Below are positions 1-7,266 of a stretch of DNA of 64,000 nt, one piece after another (within the stretch, counting starts at the first letter, position 1; every line of letters starts with the position of its first letter). A model generated the notes under the pieces. That model saw nothing but the letters and a program-made list of their open reading frames with translations. It made no database searches and was not told the origin of the DNA. The DNA comes from Oscillospiraceae bacterium. Lineage in GTDB: Bacteria; Bacillota; Clostridia; Oscillospirales; Ruminococcaceae. The stretch is taken from contig JAHHTP010000002.1 in assembly GCA_020024615.1 (NCBI GenBank), forward strand, positions 20,699 to 84,698, read 5' to 3'. The translations under genes were made by a program, and so were the position numbers.

Positions 1-294
1 ACGAATGTTTTTTGGGAACTGCTCTTGCAGCAGTTCGATCTGCAATCGCATGGATTGCAGGAGCAGTGCGCTTTCAGAAGTTGTTTCTTCCACTTTAAGC
101 TGCACTTCATTCTCACTGACATTAACCGCCGCACGGATTTGTGCGATCTCCGTAATGCCATTCGCTGTCATATTAACCGCCGTGGTGACCGCCGCACAAA
201 CAATGTCACTTCCACTGTCTGCATAACCGGCATGTCCACTTACCGAAAATCCGATAAGTTCTTCCCCTCTGCGGAAAAATCGCGCTTTAATCAT
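1..294 (-). CDS. prp: ribosomal-processing cysteine protease Prp, 3' end cut by window edge
   Basis: The minus-strand frame opens with ATG at 294, five bases past the rplU stop, and runs in frame off the window, giving 98 residues of a protein usually a little over 100 long. The motif GHAGYA (about residues 21-26) supplies the catalytic His and DIVCAAV (about 32-38) the catalytic Cys of the Prp/YsxB (DUF464) family. In Firmicutes Prp removes the N-terminal extension of ribosomal protein L27, and its gene lies between rplU and rpmA. The position directly after rplU fits, and rpmA would be expected just outside the window. An upstream ATG at 299 is closed at once by TGA, so 294 is the start. 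Confidence 0.9.
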   Translation of the reverse strand, partial: MIKARFFRRGEELIGFSVSGHAGYADSGSDIVCAAVTTAVNMTANGITEIAQIRAAVNVSENEVQLKVEETTSESALLLQSMRLQIELLQEQFPKNIR

Positions 295-298
295 TGCA

Positions 299-607
299 TT
301 AAGCGTTGATAGCTTCGATCTTTACCTGAGTATACGGCTGTCTGTGACCTTTTTTGCGTGCGGAGCCTTTTTTCGGTTTGTAGGTGAAAACGGTGATTTT
401 TTTGCCTTTGCCGTTTTTCACTACGGTAGCTTTTACAGAAGCACCTTCAACATACGGAACACCAATTTTGGTTTCTTCGCCGCCAACAGCAACAACTTTG
501 TCAAATACAACTTCGTCGTTAGCCTCAACTGCTAATTTCTCGATGAATACTACATCGCCTTCGGTTACACGGTACTGTTTGCCACCGGTTTCAATTACTG
601 CGTACAT
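299..607 (-). CDS. rplU: 50S ribosomal protein L21
   Basis: The 102-residue product begins MYAVIETGGKQYRV, the typical L21 opening, and ends in the basic KKGHRQPYTQVKI segment characteristic of bacterial L21. Length equals the family norm. L21 binds 23S rRNA in the large subunit. It is the first gene of the rplU-prp-(rpmA) operon; its stop is five bases from the prp start, indicating translational coupling. Upstream lies a structured leader (608-740) behind a consensus promoter, so expression is probably controlled through that leader. Confidence 0.97.
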   Translation of the reverse strand: MYAVIETGGKQYRVTEGDVVFIEKLAVEANDEVVFDKVVAVGGEETKIGVPYVEGASVKATVVKNGKGKKITVFTYKPKKGSARKKGHRQPYTQVKIEAINA

Positions 608-740
608 AGGTTAAGCACCTACCTTTATCTTAGTCTCGCTGCGCTTTTAATAATCGGTTCCCGCCGGAATCTACAGATTATCGGGTGGTATCTTTGCTTA
701 ACGCAAAAAGATACGCTTGCAAGAACCCGGCGCAAGCGGC
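608..740 (-). promoter_or_regulatory. L21 leader RNA (ribosomal protein leader)
   Basis: About 130 untranslated bases separate the predicted start site near 740 from rplU. Two strong hairpins lie at the 5' end: a 7-bp stem pairing 732-738 with 714-720, then an 8-bp stem pairing 707-714 with 688-695. A further GC-rich stretch (661-685) precedes the ribosome binding region. Position, size and hairpin order fit the L21 leader found upstream of rplU-prp-rpmA in Firmicutes. The regulator and mechanism are not visible from sequence. Confidence 0.7.
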
Positions 741-746
741 ATATTT

Positions 747-775
747 ATAATATCATAAGAAAGCCGGATTGTCAA
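747..775 (-). promoter_or_regulatory. sigma-A promoter of rplU operon
   Basis: On the minus strand TTGACA (775-770), a 17-base spacer and TATTAT (752-747), with TGA just upstream of the -10 as an extended -10. Transcription should start near 740. Confidence 0.85.
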
Positions 776-805
776 GGGATTGCCTTTAAAAACCCTAAAA
801 ATGAG

Positions 806-835
806 CAAAAAAAAACGGGCGATAAAACACCGCCC
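806..835 (-). terminator. intrinsic terminator of the orphan transcription unit
   Basis: Minus strand GGGCG (835-831), 9-base loop, CGCCC (821-817), then G and nine T residues (815-807). It ends transcription entering from above 840, not the rplU operon, whose promoter lies beyond it. Confidence 0.8.
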
Positions 836-983
836 ATTTGTGCCTTTTTCACAATAATAATCCGAAAATAATCTCGTCTTATTCCTGCAAAAAGCCATGT
901 CCCCTAATTCAGCATACACACAATGGCATATACCGTTTTCGCTTTGATTTTCCAAAAAGAAAATACTACGAAAATCTGATGGG

Positions 984-1182
984 AACATTCCGATTGGCTT
1001 CTTGCTCGCAACAATGGTTCCTTATGGAAGCTGCCCATCCATGCAATAAAATAAACATTCCGAACCCTGATTTCAAATCACTTCGCGTGATACGAGGGGG
1101 GGTACCATCTGCTTAGCAATCATCATCAGACGGGTGATTCCGCTTTCTGTGAAACAAGTCCAGGTGCGAGGGGGGTGCCCCC
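984..1182. repeat. two pairs of short direct repeats inside the orphan unit
   Basis: AACATTCCGA occurs at 984-993 and 1054-1063 (70 bases apart). CGAG followed by a run of 6-7 G and GT(A/G)CC occurs at 1093-1106 and 1167-1179 (74 bases apart). The similar offsets suggest a partly duplicated element or paired structural modules. Confidence 0.5.
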
Positions 1183-1235
1183 TTTCTATATTTCCAGAAC
1201 AACGATAATCTGTTTACTTTATCATGCTCGTTAAT

Positions 1236-1264
1236 ATTATAATACATTTCTATTAAAAAATCAA
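1236..1264 (-). promoter_or_regulatory. sigma-A promoter of the orphan unit
   Basis: Minus strand TTGATT (1264-1259), 17-base spacer, TATAAT (1241-1236). The predicted start is near 1229. No gene with a recognisable product follows before the terminator at 806. Confidence 0.75.
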
Positions 1265-1401
1265 CCTGTTTTTCATGGGTTTTTCGAATATTTTTGAAAA
1301 AATCCCGGCAAAATTCAAAAAAATCTGCGTTTTCCTGTTTCTCGCCTCGATTATAACTAATAAAATGCGCCTTTTCTGATCCAAAACCATATAAATATGC
1401 A

Positions 1402-1430
1402 TTGTTTTTTTTTATAAAATATGATACAAT
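1402..1430 (+). promoter_or_regulatory. plus-strand promoter upstream of MATE pseudogene and degV
   Basis: TTGTTT (1402-1407), 17-base spacer, TACAAT (1425-1430) with TGA immediately upstream as an extended -10. It would transcribe the decayed MATE gene and perhaps read on into degV. Confidence 0.6.
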
Positions 1431-1484
1431 AATGGAGTATGAGAATTGTGCAGAATGAAAGGAGTGCCATAAAATATGATACAA
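1414..1484. repeat. 16-bp direct repeat overlapping the -10 region
   Basis: ATAAAATATGATACAA is present at 1414-1429, covering most of the -10 element, and again at 1469-1484, 55 bases downstream. It could be a duplicated operator or a chance AT-rich repeat. Confidence 0.55.
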
Positions 1485-1582
1485 AACTGCAATATCATTT
1501 TTCTCATGACACATTTTCAGTGCAGGAATATAGTAAACTGCTATGCTGATAGGCTAAGAATAATAAAAGGAAAGGATTCTAT

Positions 1583-2120
1583 ATGAGTTCAGATAAAAAA
1601 TCTCTTCTCCAACAAATGAAGGATCTCTTTTCCATACAAGATATGACTGTGGGAAATCCGATGAAAAATCTTCTGCTGTTTTCTATATCCAATGCTCATC
1701 CGAAATCTCGCACAACAACTATATAACACTGTCGATTCCAGTGTCATAGGTGAATGCATCGGTGACAATGCGTAGCTGCAGTTGGCGTTGCTGGTCCGAT
1801 TGTCAATTTATTGCTCTGCCTGTTTATTGGCATTTCAGCTGGTGTGGGAATTATGGTATCCCAGCATTTCGATGCCAAACGCAAGGAAGGCTTGTCTAAA
1901 CCATCGGTATCTGTATTACCATGATTCTAATCACTTCTGCTCTTGTTATAACGATTGGTGTCCCGCTGACAAAACCGATGAAGTATCTTTTGAACACACC
2001 CCTGGAAGTATTCGATATGGCATGCATTATCTGATCATCTTCATTTGCCTACCATTTGGCAAGTGGCATACCAAAGGCATTCTAAGCCAATTAGAAAACG
2101 ATCAGCCCTCCTTGGACTGA
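1583..2120 (+). pseudogene. MATE family multidrug efflux transporter, frameshifted and truncated
   Basis: A good ribosome binding site (AGGAAAGG) precedes ATG at 1583, and the frame gives DMTVGNPMKNLLLF, a typical MATE N-terminus. After about 40 residues the homology moves to another frame (LIRNLAQQLYNTVDS), meets an in-frame TAG near 1772, shifts again to AVGVAGPIVNLLLCLFIGIS and AGVGIMVSQHFDAKRKEG, and then to TIGICITMILITSAL and PLTKPMKYLLNTPLEVFDMA. At least three frame changes are needed. A MATE protein has about 450 residues and 12 membrane helices; only about 170 codons remain, so the gene is dead and its 3' part is missing. Its promoter and ribosome binding site survive, which suggests recent decay. 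Confidence 0.85.
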
Positions 2121-2167
2121 TTTTAATAAACTTATCAAATATTATTAAAAAGAAAGAGGAATTACTT

Positions 2168-3034
2168 ATGCGTAAAATCATTTTAACCTGTGATAGTACT
2201 TGTGACTTAGGCGATGAACTGGTTGCTAAGTTGGGCGTAACTTTGTATCCGTTCCATATTATCTTAAAAGATCAATCTTATAAGGATAATATTGATATTA
2301 CCCCGGACGATCTGTACAAAGCATACTGGGAAGAAAAAGAATTGCCAAAAACTGCTGCTGTCAGCATTGGTGAATTTACCGAATTTTTCCAAAAATTTGT
2401 GGACGACGGTTGTGATGTTGTTCATGTCACCATTGGATCCGGCATTTCTTCCTCCCCGAACAACTGTAAATTAGCAGCAGAGCAGTTTAATGGACATGTA
2501 TTTGTAGTTGACTCCCGTTCTCTGTCTACCGGTTCTGGCATGCTGGTGCTGGAAGCAGCAAAACGCATCGAAGCTGGTATGGAAGCAAAACAGGTTGCTG
2601 AAGAAATAGCCGCTCTGGTTCCAAAAACCAATGTATCTTTTATTCTAGATACACTGGACTTCTTACATGCAGGTGGACGCTGTTCTGCAGTTGCAAAACT
2701 GGGTGCAAACCTGCTGTCCTTGAAACCGCAGATTTTGGTATTAAATGATGCTGAAAACTGTGGTAAAATGACTGTTGGCAAAAAATACCGTGGTAAATTG
2801 GATAAAGTATTGGCTCAGTATGCTAAAGAAACCCTTGAAAATCATCTGGATGACTTAGTATTGGACACCATTTTTATCACCCATTCTGGCATTTCTCAAG
2901 AGCGCATTGATCTGGTAAAAAAAGTAGTACAGGATACAGCAAACTTCAAAAACATTTATGTTACAAAAGCTAGCTGCACCATTTCCTCTCACTGTGGTCC
3001 AAATACGCTCGGTCTTTTGTTCATGACAAAATAA
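2168..3034 (+). CDS. DegV family fatty-acid-binding protein
   Basis: The product has 288 residues, the family norm. DegV proteins bind a fatty acid; in Firmicutes the FakB members present it to the kinase FakA, which makes acyl phosphate for phospholipid synthesis. DSTCDL lies near the N-terminus (residues 9-14), a conserved LHAGGR segment sits mid-protein, and the C-terminal SSHCGPNTLGLLF matches the closing DegV motif. The chosen ATG at 2168 follows AAAGAGGA at good spacing; an in-frame ATG at 2045 would read through the MATE remnant. No FakA gene is in the window. A terminator follows the gene. Confidence 0.9.
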   Translation: MRKIILTCDSTCDLGDELVAKLGVTLYPFHIILKDQSYKDNIDITPDDLYKAYWEEKELPKTAAVSIGEFTEFFQKFVDDGCDVVHVTIGSGISSSPNNCKLAAEQFNGHVFVVDSRSLSTGSGMLVLEAAKRIEAGMEAKQVAEEIAALVPKTNVSFILDTLDFLHAGGRCSAVAKLGANLLSLKPQILVLNDAENCGKMTVGKKYRGKLDKVLAQYAKETLENHLDDLVLDTIFITHSGISQERIDLVKKVVQDTANFKNIYVTKASCTISSHCGPNTLGLLFMTK

Positions 3035-3126
3035 GTTATTTCAGCTTAGAAAGGGCTAACCGTCTGATTGTTGATTTATAACATGTGCTGGCTGTTCTTT
3101 TGGATGAACAATAATACAAAACATCT

Positions 3127-3164
3127 CCTCTCATGCATAATGCTATGAGAGGGTTTTCCTTTTT
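3127..3164 (+). terminator. terminator of degV
   Basis: CCTCTCAT (3127-3134) pairs perfectly with ATGAGAGG (3145-3152) across a 10-base loop, followed on the plus strand by GTTTTCCTTTTT. Confidence 0.85.
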
Positions 3165-3165
3165 A

Positions 3166-3197
3166 AAACAAAAACTCCCGTCTTTTATAGACGAGAG
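3166..3197 (-). terminator. terminator of the ACT-hom-thrB-lysC operon
   Basis: Minus strand CTCTCGTC (3197-3190), 7-base loop, GACGGGAG (3182-3175; one G-T pair), then TTTTTGTTTT. It converges with the degV terminator. Confidence 0.85.
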
Positions 3198-3213
3198 CAA
3201 CAAACTATTTTAA

Positions 3214-4428
3214 TTAGGCTTCTACCGGAAAGAATGCTTCATGAATTACATTGCATGCTTGTTTTGCTTTATCTTTATCAATCAGAACGGAAATTTTAAT
3301 TTCAGAAGTGGAAATCATCTTAATATTGATATTTGCCTCGGATAAAGCACCGAACATCTTCGCCGCAACACCTGGATTGGACTGCATGCCAGCACCAACA
3401 ATAGAGACTTTTGCTACATCGGTGTTGAATGTAACATCGCTGATCCGTAGCACTTCTTTATTTTCCTGTATAACCGTCATTGCATTCAACATGCAGCTCT
3501 CTGGAACGGTAAAGGTGATATCTTTAGTTCCATCACGGCCAATTGACTGCAAAATAATATCGACATCAATCTTTTTGGATGCCAAGAGAGAAAATAAATT
3601 ATATGCTATACCCGGCTCATCTGGAACACCCATTACCGAAATACGAGCAACATTATCGTCCTTAGCCACACCTTTAATTAACATTTTTTCCATTGTCGCT
3701 ACCTCCTTAACCTTTGTACCAGGTTTATCTTCCAAGCTTGAAAGTACTTCCATATTTACATGATATTTCTTCGCCATCTCAACCGAACGGTTATGCAATA
3801 CATTTGCACCCAGCGATGCCAGTTCAAGCATCTCATCATAAGTAATTTCATTTAGTTTGATTGCACCTTTTACATAGCGCGGATCAGCAGTATAAACACC
3901 GTCAACATCAGTATAAATCTGGCAGCAATCAGCATGGAGTGTAGCAGCCAGAGCAACCGCACTTGTATCCGAACCACCGCGTCCAAGCGTAGTGATATCA
4001 TCCAGTCTGTTCACACCCTGGAAGCCAGCTACAATGATAATTTTATTTTTATCCAGTTCTGCATTTAAACGATCTGCATCAATATGACGAATTCTAGCAT
4101 TGCCATAGTTGGTATGGCAAACAAAACCAGCCTGCCAACCAGTTAAGGAAATAACCGGATAACCCAGTGCCTCAATTGCCATTGCCAGCAGAGAAATAGA
4201 AATTTGCTCACCAGTGGAAAGCAGCATATCCATCTCTCGTTTGGATGCTTTTGGATTGATTTCATTTGCCTTTTCAATCAGATCATCGGTTGTATCACCC
4301 TGCGCGGACACAACAACCACAACCTGGTTGCCTTTGTTGTAGGTGTCGGTTACAATTCTTGCAACATTGCGGACATGCTCTGCATCTTTTACCGACGAGC
4401 CTCCGAATTTCTGTACAATCAGTGCCAC
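3214..4428 (-). CDS. lysC: aspartate kinase
   Basis: The 404-residue enzyme phosphorylates L-aspartate with ATP, the first committed step towards lysine, threonine and methionine. The kinase domain opens with KFGGSSV (residues 8-14) and contains TLGRGGSDTSAVALA. From about residue 260 the C-terminus holds two ACT regulatory domains (GVPDEPGIAYNLFSLLA; GMQSNPGVAAKMFGALSEA), so feedback inhibition by lysine and/or threonine is expected. The start is GTG at 4428, set by GGAGGAG eight bases upstream. It is the last gene of the ACT-hom-thrB-lysC operon and precedes its terminator. Its company suggests a threonine role, but lysine supply cannot be excluded. Confidence 0.96.
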   Translation of the reverse strand: MALIVQKFGGSSVKDAEHVRNVARIVTDTYNKGNQVVVVVSAQGDTTDDLIEKANEINPKASKREMDMLLSTGEQISISLLAMAIEALGYPVISLTGWQAGFVCHTNYGNARIRHIDADRLNAELDKNKIIIVAGFQGVNRLDDITTLGRGGSDTSAVALAATLHADCCQIYTDVDGVYTADPRYVKGAIKLNEITYDEMLELASLGANVLHNRSVEMAKKYHVNMEVLSSLEDKPGTKVKEVATMEKMLIKGVAKDDNVARISVMGVPDEPGIAYNLFSLLASKKIDVDIILQSIGRDGTKDITFTVPESCMLNAMTVIQENKEVLRISDVTFNTDVAKVSIVGAGMQSNPGVAAKMFGALSEANINIKMISTSEIKISVLIDKDKAKQACNVIHEAFFPVEA

Positions 4429-4504
4429 GTTATTCTCCTCCTAAACTCTATCAATATCTGTGAATATACGGAATATACAAAAATAAGACATCATTGTCCT
4501 GTTA

Positions 4505-5395
4505 TTAGAATACCACTTTTGTGCCTTGGTTGTCAATAGAAAGTTCTTTGATTTGCCAGCCATTTAAGCCCATATTATCCAAATATTCTCGCATTGTGGA
4601 GGCAAAGCACGTATCATGCCCATTGACAATTGCCATCAGTGTGGAACCTGCACCACTTAAATATACTGCATAAGCACCCAGATCATACGCTTTTTCAAAC
4701 ACATCATCTGCATGGGGGATCAGCTTAAGCCGATACGGCTGATGCAATTTATCCTGTACAGCTTCCCGGATATTCTCATACTTACCTTGTAAAAGAGAGG
4801 CGGAAAAAAGCGCAGCACGAGAAAGATTAAAGCGCGCATCCATATGCGAAATGGTTTCTGGAAGACATTCGCGTGCATCAGAAGTTTTCATCTCAAAATC
4901 AGGAATTAACGCCATAAATTTCAGCTGACGGAAAATCTCCTGTTTTACCCAGTACACATGATTTCCTTCAAACACTGCTGTCACAATGCCGCCAAGCAAC
5001 GCTGGGGCAACATTGTCCGGATGGCCCTCAATCTTTGACGCGATATCAACCAGCTCATCGGTATTAAACGGTGTCCCCAACAATAAGTTTGCTCCGTATA
5101 CACCTGCTATGATACAGGCCGAAGACGAACCCAATCCCCTTGTCATCGGAATGTTGTTTTTTTGATGAATCTTCAAACCTGACAGCGGTTTGCCGCACAT
5201 ATCATAAAGAGTCTTGGCGGAGGTGTAAATCAGGTTGCTTGCATCCGTCGGAACTGTCGTTCCATCAAGCGACAGAATATCAATCTTATCACTTTCTTCT
5301 ATACCAACATAGTTGTATAAATTAACGGCCAATCCAAGGCTATCAAAGCCCGCACCTAAGTTTGCACTGGTCGCAGGAATCTGAATGTTAATCAT
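4505..5395 (-). CDS. thrB: homoserine kinase
   Basis: This 296-residue GHMP-superfamily kinase makes O-phosphohomoserine from homoserine and ATP. The ATP-binding signature RGLGSSSACIIAG lies near residue 92, the N-terminal PATSANLGAGFDSLGLA motif is typical of ThrB, and the C-terminal GAYAVYLSGAGSTLMAI is the third GHMP motif. GAGGGAG precedes the ATG. It lies between hom and lysC in one operon. Threonine synthase (thrC), the next step, is not in the window. Confidence 0.96.
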   Translation of the reverse strand: MINIQIPATSANLGAGFDSLGLAVNLYNYVGIEESDKIDILSLDGTTVPTDASNLIYTSAKTLYDMCGKPLSGLKIHQKNNIPMTRGLGSSSACIIAGVYGANLLLGTPFNTDELVDIASKIEGHPDNVAPALLGGIVTAVFEGNHVYWVKQEIFRQLKFMALIPDFEMKTSDARECLPETISHMDARFNLSRAALFSASLLQGKYENIREAVQDKLHQPYRLKLIPHADDVFEKAYDLGAYAVYLSGAGSTLMAIVNGHDTCFASTMREYLDNMGLNGWQIKELSIDNQGTKVVF

Positions 5396-5431
5396 GGTGT
5401 TCTCCCTCTTTGCTTTTTATTCCGGAATCTC

Positions 5432-6676
5432 TTAATACTCCAGCACTCTTATTTTATTCAACAATGTGCCTGCCGGTTCGACAGAAGCCACAAAATTCGC
5501 TGCATCTTTTCCGGCAATCAACGGTGTAATAAAAGCCACTTCGTTTTTCGGCTGATTTTCACGAGAAAGCACTTTCACATTGCCAAGCAATTCTTTTGTT
5601 TTTTCCATCAGCTTGTCCGTATTTGCTGCATCAAACAGCATGTAATATTCATGTTTTGCTTCATCAGCTGCCAGCAACTCGTTGTGATCACTATCCTCCC
5701 AATATAAGAAGCTACAGTTATCCTCCATTGCAGCAGCATCAATCATATCAGAAACAACAGCGGAAGCAGTAGGAAGTTTTCCTGCACCCTTACCATAAAA
5801 CAGCACATCTCCAGTTGCATTGCCACGAACCAGAATTGCGTTGAACACATCATTTACATGTGCCAGCTGACTGTCGTCACTGATAAATGCCGGGCATACC
5901 ATACATTCCGATTTACCGTTTTCAGCTCTTTTATAATATCCAATCAATTTAATGACGCCGCCCCAGTTTTCCGCGTATGCAACATCAGTCAAGGTCAGAT
6001 TGGTGATACCTTCGTTGGAAATGTATTCCGGATAAACATGTTTGCCGGAAGCAATAGATGCCATGATGCAGATCTTTCTGGCTGCATCTTCTCCCTCCAC
6101 ATCCGCTCTCGGATCGCGTTCTGCATATCCAAGCTTCTGTGCCATTGCCAGTGCATCTGCAAACGAAGTATTTTCCTTAATCATCTGTGTCAAAATAAAG
6201 TTGGTGGTACCGTTTAAAATACCAGCAATCTCGGTAATCTCATTGGCCGCCAAACAGTCATACATCGGATGGATAACCGGAATACCGCCACCTACACTCG
6301 CTTCAAAGAAATAGTTGACATGATGTTCTCGTGCCGTCTTTAATAATTCTGCACCTTTTGCAGCAACCAGTGCCTTATTAGAGGAAACAACGCTTTTTCC
6401 GCTTTCCAATAATGCTTTGGTAAATTCAAAAGCCGGATGAATGCCGCCCATAACTTCGGCAACCACTTTAATCTCATTGTCCTGTAAAATATCATTAAAG
6501 TCTTTGGTAAATCTATCCTTGTAAGCAAGATTGTCAAAATCTCTTAGATCGAGAATTTTTTTAACATCCAGTTCTTTTCCCAATTTCTTTGCAATATTGC
6601 TGGCATTGTTTAAGATCACTTCCACAACGCCTGAGCCAACAACACCATGTCCCATTACAGCAGCCTGTATCTTCAT
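5432..6676 (-). CDS. hom: homoserine dehydrogenase
   Basis: The product reduces aspartate semialdehyde to homoserine with NAD(P)H. With the start at 6676 it has 414 residues: an N-terminal Rossmann fold (AAVMGHGVVGSGVVEV), the substrate-binding core with GILNGTTNFILTQM and GYAERDPRADVEGEDAARK, and a C-terminal ACT-like segment (from about 335), as in monofunctional Gram-positive Hom, where it senses threonine. An earlier in-frame ATG at 6691 is rejected because the ribosome binding site GGAGGGAAT (6689-6681) overlaps it and lies well placed for 6676. The ACT/HTH gene is 31 bases upstream and thrB follows. Confidence 0.96.
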   Translation of the reverse strand: MKIQAAVMGHGVVGSGVVEVILNNASNIAKKLGKELDVKKILDLRDFDNLAYKDRFTKDFNDILQDNEIKVVAEVMGGIHPAFEFTKALLESGKSVVSSNKALVAAKGAELLKTAREHHVNYFFEASVGGGIPVIHPMYDCLAANEITEIAGILNGTTNFILTQMIKENTSFADALAMAQKLGYAERDPRADVEGEDAARKICIMASIASGKHVYPEYISNEGITNLTLTDVAYAENWGGVIKLIGYYKRAENGKSECMVCPAFISDDSQLAHVNDVFNAILVRGNATGDVLFYGKGAGKLPTASAVVSDMIDAAAMEDNCSFLYWEDSDHNELLAADEAKHEYYMLFDAANTDKLMEKTKELLGNVKVLSRENQPKNEVAFITPLIAGKDAANFVASVEPAGTLLNKIRVLEY

Positions 6677-6707
6677 CTTTATTCCCTCCATGAAAATTCT
6701 TTGATAA

Positions 6708-7139
6708 TTATAATCTTCGAACTGTCAATACACCGCGCAGCTGGCGCAGATGTTCCATCAATGCCTCATAACTTCCTGCCTTTTCCATACGCACCGTAAT
6801 GGTGACACTGGCAACCGTTTCAGACGGAACATTCTGATTTAAAGTTATGATATTTGCTTTGAATTCATAAAGCACGTACAATACCGAAGATAAGATTCCC
6901 GGCTCATCCGAGAGTTTTAAATATATCGTAATGTCTTTCTGTGTTTGAATATCTTCGTAATATGTAATGCTATCTTTATATTTATAAAATGCACTTCGCG
7001 ACACATCCGCCATTTTGCATGCTTCGGTTAAATTCTGCGCTTCATCCTTCAATAAATACTGCTTGGCGAGCAATACCTTTTGAAAAATGGTCGGCAGAAC
7101 ATTCTCATCGACCAATACAAAACGCTGTTCTTCTTTCAT
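6708..7139 (-). CDS. pheB: ACT domain-containing protein with HTH-like N-terminus (PheB/UPF0735 type)
   Basis: The 143-residue protein has a helix-turn-helix-like N-terminal half (EACKMADVSRSAFYKYKDSI, about 40-59) and a C-terminal ACT domain (LSDEPGILSSVLYVLYEF onward). This matches the UPF0735/PheB family that Firmicutes commonly carry next to hom or pheA. ACT domains bind amino acids, so a threonine- or phenylalanine-sensing regulatory role is likely, but direct function is not established. It is the first gene of the ACT-hom-thrB-lysC operon, preceded by AGGAGGC and by a promoter about 70 bases upstream; the leader is only about 37 bases, leaving no room for a T-box or riboswitch. Confidence 0.88.
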   Translation of the reverse strand: MKEEQRFVLVDENVLPTIFQKVLLAKQYLLKDEAQNLTEACKMADVSRSAFYKYKDSITYYEDIQTQKDITIYLKLSDEPGILSSVLYVLYEFKANIITLNQNVPSETVASVTITVRMEKAGSYEALMEHLRQLRGVLTVRRL

Positions 7140-7182
7140 TAGTACGCCTCCTGTGAACAGTTGTGTTTATATGATATACGCT

Positions 7183-7211
7183 ATGATACCATTTTTTCAG
7201 AAAAAATACAA
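7183..7211 (-). promoter_or_regulatory. promoter of the ACT-hom-thrB-lysC operon
   Basis: Minus strand TTGTAT (7211-7206), 17-base spacer ending in TGG, TATCAT (7188-7183). The predicted start is near 7176. Confidence 0.75.
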
Positions 7212-7266
7212 CCATTCAAAACAGGATAATATCTTTCAATTTCCATGTTTTTATAGAGTTATTCCA

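Larger units (their letters stand above)
806..1229 (-). ncRNA. candidate non-coding transcript, about 420 nt, unknown family
   Basis: A near-consensus promoter (1236-1264) and a terminator (806-835) face each other on the minus strand and enclose about 420 bases. All forward frames of the transcript are broken by stops; the longest open frames lack a ribosome binding site or run through the terminator, so a protein is unlikely. Local hairpins are visible: 1108-1114 with 1130-1136, ATCAC/GTGAT around 1078-1091, and 982-989 with 1013-1021 (one bulge). I could not match it to tmRNA, RNase P RNA or SRP RNA signature sequences. 6S RNA, another structured RNA, a dispersed repeat or a degraded gene remain possible. 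Confidence 0.4.

Noticed and set aside
698..1514. Open frames on both strands in the 698-1514 region (96, 92 and 133 codons)
   Set aside because: One runs through both the rplU promoter and a terminator, none has a convincing ribosome binding site, and none looks like a known family; they appear to be chance frames over a non-coding unit.
1476..1586. Short 36-codon plus-strand frame with AAGGAG upstream, overlapping the MATE start
   Set aside because: It could be a leader peptide, but it has no recognisable sequence and lies in AT-rich repeat DNA next to a pseudogene; evidence is too weak.
7140..7182. Possible T-box or riboswitch before the ACT-hom-thrB-lysC operon
   Set aside because: The promoter leaves a leader of about 37 bases, too short for either.
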